From Chlorobiaceae bacterium (lineage in GTDB: Bacteria; Bacteroidota; Chlorobiia; Chlorobiales; Chlorobiaceae): DNA of 5,043 bases. The stretch lies in contig JAAXUM010000158.1 of NCBI GenBank assembly GCA_013336025.1, positions 1 to 5,043 of the forward strand, in the 5' to 3' direction. The position numbers and the translations under genes were made by a program. Shown here in pieces: positions 1 through 5,043 of this stretch (positions are counted from its first letter, which is position 1; each line of letters begins with the position of its first letter). A model generated the notes under the pieces. That model was not told the origin of the DNA and did not search any database. It saw only the letters and a program-made list of their open reading frames with translations.

Positions 1-252
1 TTTTTCAGGAAATGCCTGATCCAGAAGCGAAATAAATCCCGGTGCAGAATCGATATTCGAAACATCCAGCCATCTTGCAAGAAGGCCATGATCCGCCGCT
101 TCGCTTTCCAGTCGTCTCAGAATGGAGGTTTTTCCCAGACGGCGGACACCGGGAAAACGTATGTGGTCGGATTCCAGATAACGCCAAAGGTCACTCAGTT
201 CCTGAGTACGACCAAAAAAGTCATCTCCGGTTGCGGGATTACCAAGTTTCAT
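1..252 (-). CDS. P-loop AAA-type ATPase, N-terminal part (runs off left edge)
   Basis: The first 84 residues of an ATP-binding protein are visible; the reading frame is open to base 1, so the C-terminal part lies outside the window. The N-terminus reads MKLGNPATGDDFFGR, an opening typical of a family of stand-alone archaeal-type/AAA ATPases in which a G-x-P-x-x-G-x-x-F-x-G-R stretch precedes the P-loop. A canonical Walker A motif, GVRRLGKT, lies at residues 35-42 with K41 and T42 as the nucleotide-binding pair. The start at 252 is well constrained because an in-frame TAA lies six codons upstream and no other start is between. No clear Shine-Dalgarno sequence precedes it. Walker B and any C-terminal DNA-binding domain are not visible. 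Members of this family are common orphan genes of uncertain role, and ATP hydrolysis is the only activity that can be predicted. The gene is divergent from the DUF2726 gene and its upstream region carries a tandem palindrome, which suggests repressor control. Confidence 0.82.
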   Translation of the reverse strand, partial: MKLGNPATGDDFFGRTQELSDLWRYLESDHIRFPGVRRLGKTSILRRLESEAADHGLLARWLDVSNIDSAPGFISLLDQAFPEK

Positions 253-271
253 TATTGATTCTGTGGTTTAA

Positions 272-309
272 ATTTATTCACGATTGAATATATTCATTTT
301 TGAATAAAT
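272..309. promoter_or_regulatory. Tandem 16-bp palindromic operator-like site
   Basis: Two abutting inverted repeats of the form TATTCA-N4-TGAATA occupy 275-290 (spacer CGAT) and 291-306 (spacer TTTT). All four 6-base arms are identical or exact complements. Together they form a nested symmetrical structure centred between 290 and 291: a perfect 12-bp palindrome TGAATATATTCA at 285-296, flanked by 9-bp arms at 272-280 and 301-309. The two sites lie 16 bp apart centre to centre. The location is the short AT-rich gap between divergent genes and overlaps the best minus-strand promoter candidate. This arrangement is typical of binding sites for a dimeric HTH or ribbon-helix-helix repressor that binds cooperatively. 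No candidate regulator is complete in the window. The repeat is seen directly; the operator role is inferred. Confidence 0.6.
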
Positions 310-316
310 AAATCAA
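287..316 (-). promoter_or_regulatory. Candidate promoter for the ATPase gene
   Basis: On the minus strand, TTGATT (316-311) and TATATT (292-287) are separated by 18 bases and match the sigma-70 type consensus at 4 of 6 and 5 of 6 positions. A start site near 280 would leave a leader of about 28 bases before the ATPase ATG at 252. The -10 element falls on the junction of the two tandem palindromes, so a bound protein would block polymerase. The region is AT-rich and chance matches are likely, so this is tentative. I found no comparable -35/-10 pair on the plus strand for the DUF2726 gene. Confidence 0.35.
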
Positions 317-343
317 CTCTGGATACCGGTCAAGAGTTTTTTT
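317..343 (+). terminator. Weak hairpin followed by T7, possible terminator
   Basis: CTCT at 317-320 can pair with AGAG at 333-336. After one mismatch three further pairs form, including a G-U pair, around a 4-base loop. Seven T residues (337-343) follow directly, in the arrangement of a rho-independent terminator read on the plus strand. The stem is short and imperfect. It ends only seven bases before the DUF2726 start codon, so it would either terminate leftover transcription from upstream or reduce expression of that gene. The T run may alternatively be plain AT-rich spacer. Confidence 0.25.
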
Positions 344-350
344 CTTCTGA

Positions 351-779
351 ATGCCTTTGGCGGAGTTGAAAAAGCGGAAACGGGTTTCGAAATACGATTC
401 CGAGAATCTTATATACAGCGAGATAGATGCGGTACTTCAGGAGAAAGCTTATCGGGGGTTGGGTGTTGTTTTTCAATTTCCGCTGTCGATGCTTGTTCGG
501 AATAGAGAAAATCTGACCACCGAAGAATCCTCCTATGCGGCCCATCCATGGACTAAAACCGATTTTCTGGTTTATCGTCGAGTCGATAAAAGTCCAGTGC
601 TTGTTATTGAAGTCGATGGATATGCATTTCATCGTGAAGGAACCCGTCAGGCGGAACGTGATGCGCTGAAGGATGCCGTGTTGTCGAAATGCGGTCTGCC
701 CATACTGCGCCTTTCGACAATCGGGAGCGACGAGCGGAACAGGATCAGGAAAAAGCTGGAGGATGTGGTTGCGTCATGA
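351..779 (+). CDS. DUF2726 domain protein, probable C-terminal remnant of a helicase-type protein
   Basis: This 142-residue protein matches, as I recall the family, the C-terminal DUF2726 region of large helicase/AAA proteins of several hundred residues or more. The match begins almost at residue 3 with LKKRKRVSKYDSENL and continues through TKTDFLVYRR, VLVIEVDG (83-90), AFHREGTRQAERDALKD and LPILRLST. D71, E87 and D89, with K107 further on, resemble the acidic/Lys arrangement of PD-(D/E)XK nuclease-like folds, to which DUF2726 and DUF559 are thought to be related; this is an inference. The helicase motor is absent. Codon 1 is preceded directly by an in-frame TGA at 348-350, and the upstream bases are AT-rich and non-coding. 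No good ribosome binding site is seen. It could be a true small stand-alone domain protein, but a decayed or clipped gene is the simpler reading. It converges on guaA. Confidence 0.65.
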   Translation: MPLAELKKRKRVSKYDSENLIYSEIDAVLQEKAYRGLGVVFQFPLSMLVRNRENLTTEESSYAAHPWTKTDFLVYRRVDKSPVLVIEVDGYAFHREGTRQAERDALKDAVLSKCGLPILRLSTIGSDERNRIRKKLEDVVAS

Positions 780-797
780 TCGTCAAAGTGCGGAACA

Positions 798-827
798 GGG
801 CGGGCATGCCTCAAGGCATGCCCGCTC
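798..827. terminator. Strong GC-rich hairpin after the DUF2726 gene
   Basis: A perfect 11-bp stem, GCGGGCATGCC (800-810) with GGCATGCCCGC (815-825), closes on a TCAA loop. It extends by a G-U and a G-C pair to 798/827. It starts 18 bases after the DUF2726 stop codon and lies between convergent genes, so a bidirectional transcription-blocking role fits. Neither strand has a T run after the stem, so it is not a classical intrinsic terminator. It could instead be a copy of a dispersed palindromic repeat. Confidence 0.45.
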
Positions 828-871
828 CTCTTCATGCAGAATCGAAAACCGCCTTGTCATGAAAGGTCAGC

Positions 872-888
872 CCCGGAAAAATTCCGGG
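872..888 (-). terminator. Short hairpin just downstream of guaA
   Basis: CCCGGAA (872-878) and TTCCGGG (882-888) form a perfect 7-bp stem with a 3-base loop. It begins 8 bases past the guaA stop codon on the minus strand. The loop is tight and no T run follows on the minus strand, so it may protect the mRNA 3' end or act together with the larger hairpin at 798-827 rather than terminate alone. Confidence 0.35.
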
Positions 889-896
889 CGGAATCA

Positions 897-2438
897 TTAC
901 TCCCACTCGATGGTAGCCGGCGGTTTCGAGGAAATATCATAGGCAACCCGGTTGATGCCCCTTACCTCGTTGATGATGCGGTTCGAGACACGTGCGAGGA
1001 AATCGTGAGGCAGTTGCGCCCAGTCGGCGGTCATGCCATCCGTTGATTCAACAGCCCGAAGCGCCAGAACATTTTCATACGTCCGCTTGTCTCCCATGAC
1101 GCCTACCGACTGTACCGGAAGAAGCACTGAAAACGCCTGCCAGACATGCTGGTAAAGGCCGCTGGTTTTAAGCTCCTCAATGAAGATTTCATCAGCCTCA
1201 CGAAGGATGTCAAGCCTTGGTCGACTTACCGAGCCCAGCACCCTGACGGCAAGACCCGGACCGGGGAACGGGTGGCGCATGAGAATATCTTCAGCAATAC
1301 CGAGTTCACGACCCACAGCCCGTACCTCATCCTTGAAAAGCTCCCTGAGCGGTTCAATGAGTTTCAGTTTCATGCGCTTCGGCAGGCCGCCAACGTTATG
1401 GTGCGACTTGATGGTTTCTGAAGGGCCCTTGACGCTGACACTCTCAATGACATCGGGATAAAGTGTTCCCTGAACAAGATATTTCTCCTCATTCAGATGC
1501 TGTTCGAATACATGAATGAAGGTTCTGCCGATAATCTTTCTCTTTTTTTCCGGAGAGGCCACCTGATTAAGTCTTTTGAGAAACAGATCCGAGGCATCGG
1601 CAAGGGTGACGGAGAGGCCGAGTGGTTTGAGAAAATTCATCACTTTGACCGCTTCATTTTTACGAAGCAGCCCGTTATCAACAAAAACGCAGTGCAACTG
1701 TTTTCCTATAGCCTGGCTTACAAGCACTGCTGCGACTGTTGAGTCAACGCCGCCGCTGATGCCGCAAATCACCTTGTCTTTTCCGGCGCGAGCCCTGATT
1801 TCCTCAATCTGGTGACCGATAAAGCTTTTCGGCGACCAATCGGGTTTAATGCCTGCAATGTCGATGAGAAAGTTGGAAAGCAGTTGTTTGCCATAAAGGG
1901 TATGCTGAACTTCAGGGTGGAACTGGAGACCATAAACCTTGAGAGCGGCCTTCGATCCATAACTTTCAAGAGCGCACATTTCCGAGTTTTCGCTGCTTGC
2001 GGTGACCCTGAACCCTTCCGGGAGTCTGACCACCTTGTCTCCATGGCTCATCCAGACATCTGAATCAGGAATGTTGCGAAAAAGCGGGCTTTCAGACTCT
2101 TCGTTATGGCTGACCAGCATTTTAGCCCTGCCGAACTCCTGTTTAGAAGAGCCGGCAACCTCCCCGCCGAAATGTTTTGCTATGGCTTGCAGCCCATAGC
2201 AGATCCCGAGAACCGGTACTCCCAGCGTGAATACTCCCCCGTCAGGCAAAAGTGCGGACTCGCCATAAACGCTTGTCGGGCCGCCCGAGAGGATAATTGC
2301 TTTCGGGTCATGCTCCCGGATGGTTTCCGGAGAGGCATTGTAAGGCAGTATTTCCGAATAGATACCCAGTTCGCGGATACGTCGGGCGATAAGCTGGGTA
2401 TATTGAGATCCAAAGTCAAGAACGGTTACCGATTGCAT
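897..2438 (-). CDS. guaA: GMP synthase (glutamine-hydrolysing)
   Basis: GuaA converts XMP to GMP in the cytosol using ATP and glutamine, the last step of de novo guanine nucleotide synthesis. The 513-residue product is full length for bacterial GuaA. Residues 1 to about 195 form the class I glutamine amidotransferase domain, with nucleophile C80 in [10 protein letters not shown] and H174/E176 in [10 protein letters not shown]. The ATP-pyrophosphatase domain follows, with its P-loop SGGVDS at 228-233. The C-terminal dimerisation domain contains [14 protein letters not shown] (389-402) and ends in the conserved KPPATIEWE. The start was set at 2438 because [20 protein letters not shown] is the family N-terminus. 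A longer in-frame start at 2528 would add 30 unconserved residues and overlap the upstream PBP gene. The ribosome binding site is not obvious. It follows the PBP gene by 31 bases, and no riboswitch fits in that gap, so it is probably transcribed from upstream or from a promoter inside the PBP gene. Confidence 0.97.
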   Translation of the reverse strand: MQSVTVLDFGSQYTQLIARRIRELGIYSEILPYNASPETIREHDPKAIILSGGPTSVYGESALLPDGGVFTLGVPVLGICYGLQAIAKHFGGEVAGSSKQEFGRAKMLVSHNEESESPLFRNIPDSDVWMSHGDKVVRLPEGFRVTASSENSEMCALESYGSKAALKVYGLQFHPEVQHTLYGKQLLSNFLIDIAGIKPDWSPKSFIGHQIEEIRARAGKDKVICGISGGVDSTVAAVLVSQAIGKQLHCVFVDNGLLRKNEAVKVMNFLKPLGLSVTLADASDLFLKRLNQVASPEKKRKIIGRTFIHVFEQHLNEEKYLVQGTLYPDVIESVSVKGPSETIKSHHNVGGLPKRMKLKLIEPLRELFKDEVRAVGRELGIAEDILMRHPFPGPGLAVRVLGSVSRPRLDILREADEIFIEELKTSGLYQHVWQAFSVLLPVQSVGVMGDKRTYENVLALRAVESTDGMTADWAQLPHDFLARVSNRIINEVRGINRVAYDISSKPPATIEWE

Positions 2439-2469
2439 GCTGAAAAACAGTTGATTAATTGAGAAAGTA

Positions 2470-4752
2470 TCAAAATGCTCCTTCCTGTGCGGGCGTTTCT
2501 GCCGGTTGAGGGGCTGGTTCGATGTCACCTTCAGTCGGGACGCCGCTGTCGCCCTGGTCTCCCGGTGTTGACTGGACAGGGTTTGACTTGTAATAGTTGA
2601 ATCCCTTTGGTGTATAGTACTCGATATACACCGAGTTGTTCACAGGAGCAGAGGGCACGTTGGCCTGGCCGGAAATGGGAACAGCAATAACCGTATTTGG
2701 AATATGGAAGTATCTGTTTGTCAGTTTCAGAGAAGGGTCGCTGTAGCACCGTTTCATGAAGCCCGCCCATATCGGAAGAGCAGCCCGTGCACCTTGCCCA
2801 TACTCCATGGAGGTAAACTTGATGCGCTCATCATCAAAACCGGTCCACACAACAGCAACAAGTTGAGGGGTAAACCCGGCGAACCAGGCATCCCTGAGAC
2901 TCTGCGTGGTTCCTGTTTTGCCGGCAGCATCCATTGTCATGGCATATCTGCCTCGTATAGAAGAGGCTGTTCCTCTGTTGATAACATCCCGCATCATCGA
3001 TACCATGACGAAGTTGGATGTCGAGTCAATGGCGAAACGTCTGTTCGGTGTCGATTCCGACATGGTTCTGTGATGTTTGTCCGATACTTTCAGAATTGAG
3101 ACCGGTTCAGTCCAGGTGCCATTGTTGGCAAATGTCGAAAATGCTCCTGCAAGTTCAAGAGGGCTTACTTCGCCGGTTCCGAGTGCGATGGAATAGTTTT
3201 GCGGCATAACGGAGGAAATGCCCATTCTCTTTGCATAGCTGATAATTTCCGGAACCGTCAGCTGCTCATATGCGAGTCGCACTGTTACCTGGTTGAGAGA
3301 ACGGGCCAGCGCAGAGCGGAGTGTTGTCATCCCTCCTGATGAACCGTCCGAGTTTCTTGGCGACCAGATGCCGTTGCCGCTTTTAAGGGCCAGCGGCTGG
3401 TCAAGAACCCTGAAATTTGCAGGAATTCCCTTGTCGATTGCCGTCAGGTAGACAAATGGTTTAAATGTTGAGCCAGGCTGCCTTTTGGCCTGCCATACAT
3501 GGTCAAACTGATATTTGTAGTCTTCTGAAGAGAGGTTGTTGCCGCCAACCCAGGCCTTGATATGTCCGTTTGCAGGGTCAATGGCCACTAAAGCCACCTG
3601 TATCCTTGTTTTTTCACGCAACAGATTATTAAGCCAGATCTTGTCACCCCTGAGCTGCACGAGAGCCTGCTGTGCCGACACTCCCTCCTCCAGAAGCTCC
3701 TTGTACCTGGGGCTCTCCTTTATCATCTGGGTTTTAAGCGATTCCGGCCATCTCCAGGAACGATCGAAGGAGGCCTGTAATGAGGCAAGGTGATCGACAG
3801 CGGCCTGTTCAGCATATTTCTGCATGCGACTGTCAAGCGTGGTTTGAATGGTCAGTCCATCACGATGAAGATTGATATCGCCGAGCATTGAGGCTGGCTT
3901 TATTGTCTGTCGTAAATACTCTGTAAAATACGGGGCGATTCCATGGTGCGATACGGGGGTATACTGTAATATAAGCCGGCTTCTTTTTGCTGAAGCAGCC
4001 TGCTCCGGGGTTATGAATTTTTCCTTTTCCATTAATGAAAGAATCAGGTTCCGTCTGCTGATAGCGCCGGAAGGATTCTTGACCGGGTTGTAACCGGTAG
4101 GGTTTTTCAGGGTTGCAATGAGTGTTGCGCTCTCCGGCAGTGTCAGTTGGCTGGCCGGTTTGCTGAAATAGGTTCTTGCCGCGGCCTCAATGCCATAAGC
4201 CCCTGAGCCGAAATAGACCGTGTTGAGATAAAGGGCGAGGATCTCATCTTTTGTATAGGTTTTTTCAAGCTCAACAGCGGTAATAAGCTCCTTGACTTTT
4301 CTTGAGACGGTTCTTTCCTGCGTCAGGTAGAGGTTTTTGGCGAGCTGCTGGGTGATGGTACTTGCGCCGTGCCACCTCTGGCGTCCCTTGATGATATTTT
4401 CACCCATGACCAGTGCGAGACGGCGAAGATCAACACCCCAGTGCTGATAAAACGTAACATCTTCTGTTGCAATCAACGCATAACGCGCAGATTTCGGGAT
4501 TGATTTCAGCGGGACAAAGGTGCGGTTTTTAACGAAAAATTTATGAAGCAGCACACCGTCTTCCGAATAGACCAGTGATGCGAGATCCGGGTTAGGGTTT
4601 TCAAGTTCTTCAAGGCTTGGAAGCCCCTTGAACGGATTGAGTGCAAATGCACTGGTTGAGGTCAGCAGAAAAAAAACCAGTGCGGCAAGGGGAATAAAAG
4701 ATCTTTTAAAAAAAGTAGTGTTCACGGTAACAATCGTTCTTAAGGTTATCAT
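2470..4752 (-). CDS. Class A (bifunctional) penicillin-binding protein, PBP1A family
   Basis: This enzyme polymerises lipid II into glycan strands and cross-links the peptides on the periplasmic face of the inner membrane. The 760-residue product starts with a positively charged segment and one hydrophobic helix (about 19-37). The GT51 glycosyltransferase domain follows, with [14 protein letters not shown] holding the catalytic glutamate E97, [12 protein letters not shown] at 129-140, and [18 protein letters not shown] after it. The transpeptidase domain has all three active-site motifs: SxxK in PGSTFKP (S428, K431), SLN at 485-487 and KTGT at 612-615. Both activities are therefore likely intact. 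A region of about 80 residues (305-385) links the domains. The last 35 residues are rich in Pro, Gly and acidic residues and look disordered. The ATG at 4752 lacks a clear Shine-Dalgarno sequence; a GTG at codon 10 (4725) is an alternative that keeps the membrane helix. It lies 30 bases after the hydrolase gene and 31 before guaA. Confidence 0.95.
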   Translation of the reverse strand: MITLRTIVTVNTTFFKRSFIPLAALVFFLLTSTSAFALNPFKGLPSLEELENPNPDLASLVYSEDGVLLHKFFVKNRTFVPLKSIPKSARYALIATEDVTFYQHWGVDLRRLALVMGENIIKGRQRWHGASTITQQLAKNLYLTQERTVSRKVKELITAVELEKTYTKDEILALYLNTVYFGSGAYGIEAAARTYFSKPASQLTLPESATLIATLKNPTGYNPVKNPSGAISRRNLILSLMEKEKFITPEQAASAKRSRLILQYTPVSHHGIAPYFTEYLRQTIKPASMLGDINLHRDGLTIQTTLDSRMQKYAEQAAVDHLASLQASFDRSWRWPESLKTQMIKESPRYKELLEEGVSAQQALVQLRGDKIWLNNLLREKTRIQVALVAIDPANGHIKAWVGGNNLSSEDYKYQFDHVWQAKRQPGSTFKPFVYLTAIDKGIPANFRVLDQPLALKSGNGIWSPRNSDGSSGGMTTLRSALARSLNQVTVRLAYEQLTVPEIISYAKRMGISSVMPQNYSIALGTGEVSPLELAGAFSTFANNGTWTEPVSILKVSDKHHRTMSESTPNRRFAIDSTSNFVMVSMMRDVINRGTASSIRGRYAMTMDAAGKTGTTQSLRDAWFAGFTPQLVAVVWTGFDDERIKFTSMEYGQGARAALPIWAGFMKRCYSDPSLKLTNRYFHIPNTVIAVPISGQANVPSAPVNNSVYIEYYTPKGFNYYKSNPVQSTPGDQGDSGVPTEGDIEPAPQPAETPAQEGAF

Positions 4753-4782
4753 AGGTCAGCATAGGTGAGCCGGCAATGCAAA

Positions 4783-5043
4783 TCATGAAATCTGGTATTT
4801 GTTACAAAGAGGCATTTCTTCGGAACTGTTTTCATGAAATTTTCTGGCAAAATCAAAATGTTTTTTCAGTGCTTCAGCAAAATTATGGGTGTCTTCGAGC
4901 ATCGGCAGGTGGCCGAGGTTCATAAACTGTACCAGCGTTGTTGGTGCAGAAGAGCGGGCTTTTCGGGTGTCAAAAAGCGTTATGGTTCCTTCCGGCGGGA
5001 TGGTATGGTCAGCCATACCTACACAGCAGAGAACAGGGGAGGC
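4783..5043 (-). CDS. Alpha/beta hydrolase, C-terminal part (runs off right edge)
   Basis: The last 86 residues of a gene that begins beyond base 5043 are visible; the frame is open to the edge, reading ASPVLCCVGMADHTIPPE at the left of the fragment. This matches the late part of the alpha/beta hydrolase fold: the strand and turn with the catalytic acid (PVLCCVG followed by D12 of the fragment), then GHLPMLED with the catalytic histidine H45. The nucleophile elbow lies outside the window. After the domain there is a tail of about 25 residues, FDFARKFHENSSEEMPLC and beyond, that is longer and less conserved than usual. The methionine at 5016 is internal to the domain and not the start. Substrate cannot be told; relatives include esterases, haloperoxidase-like enzymes and C-C bond hydrolases. 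It is the first visible gene of the likely hydrolase-PBP-guaA transcription unit. Confidence 0.8.
   Translation of the reverse strand, partial: ASPVLCCVGMADHTIPPEGTITLFDTRKARSSAPTTLVQFMNLGHLPMLEDTHNFAEALKKHFDFARKFHENSSEEMPLCNKYQIS

Noticed and set aside
330..632. 100-codon minus-strand open frame opposite the DUF2726 gene
   Set aside because: The plus-strand frame has clear family similarity, while this one has none and is rich in residues expected from reverse-complement reading.
2106..2462. 118-codon plus-strand open frame antisense to guaA
   Set aside because: It lies wholly within the guaA coding region and its first 24 upstream bases, shows no recognisable domain, and is explained by the reverse complement of a conserved gene.
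2451..2473. TTGAT / ATCAA inverted repeat between PBP and guaA as an operator
   Set aside because: Only 5-base arms with a 13-base gap in AT-rich sequence that includes the PBP stop codon; chance occurrence is likely.
2439..2528. N-terminal extension of GuaA by 30 residues from an upstream in-frame ATG
   Set aside because: The extra residues do not resemble GuaA, would overlap the end of the PBP gene by about 59 bases, and the family N-terminus begins at the methionine at 2438.
2704..3099. 131-codon plus-strand open frame antisense to the PBP gene
   Set aside because: It overlaps the transpeptidase domain including the KTG motif on the other strand. Composition and sequence look like a shadow frame.
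4783..5016. Complete 77-residue small protein starting at the ATG at 5016
   Set aside because: The frame continues upstream to the window edge with residues (PVLCCVG) that belong to the same alpha/beta hydrolase strand, so this methionine is internal.
1..5043. CRISPR arrays, tRNA or rRNA genes, insertion sequence ends, riboswitches
   Set aside because: I saw no regularly spaced repeats, tRNA-like cloverleaf, transposase fragments or long terminal inverted repeats. The intergenic gaps (98, 117, 31 and 30 bases) leave little room for such elements.

Overview
The window (about 50% GC by eye) most resembles a chromosomal segment of a green sulfur bacterium (Chlorobium / Prosthecochloris type). 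This rests on the style of the GMP synthase and bifunctional penicillin-binding protein sequences and on the kinds of neighbouring genes; the taxon is an inference from protein recognition, not from a search.

Layout. Bases 1-252 (minus strand) hold the first 84 residues of a P-loop ATPase that runs off the left edge. Bases 253-350 are an AT-rich spacer between divergent genes. It contains two back-to-back copies of a 16-bp inverted repeat (TATTCA-N4-TGAATA) that overlap a plausible promoter for the ATPase. Bases 351-779 (plus strand) encode a 142-residue DUF2726 protein that looks like only the C-terminal end of a much larger helicase-type protein. Bases 780-896 separate convergent genes and contain two hairpins. 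The rest (897-5043) is a minus-strand row of three genes: a partial alpha/beta hydrolase (5043-4783), a complete class A penicillin-binding protein (4752-2470) and a complete GMP synthase, guaA (2438-897). The gaps between them are 30 and 31 bases, so they could be co-transcribed.

How the genes fit together. The right four-fifths is core metabolism. The PBP polymerises and cross-links peptidoglycan in the periplasm, and GuaA makes GMP from XMP in the cytosol. The two have no direct biochemical link, so their proximity is likely simple operon packing. The left fifth is accessory: an orphan regulatory-type ATPase, a striking tandem operator, and a clipped DUF2726 domain next to a conserved gene row, as seen where mobile or defence-related genes have come and gone. 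I did not see a convincing undescribed multi-gene system; the tandem operator and the DUF2726 fragment are the parts most worth a second look.
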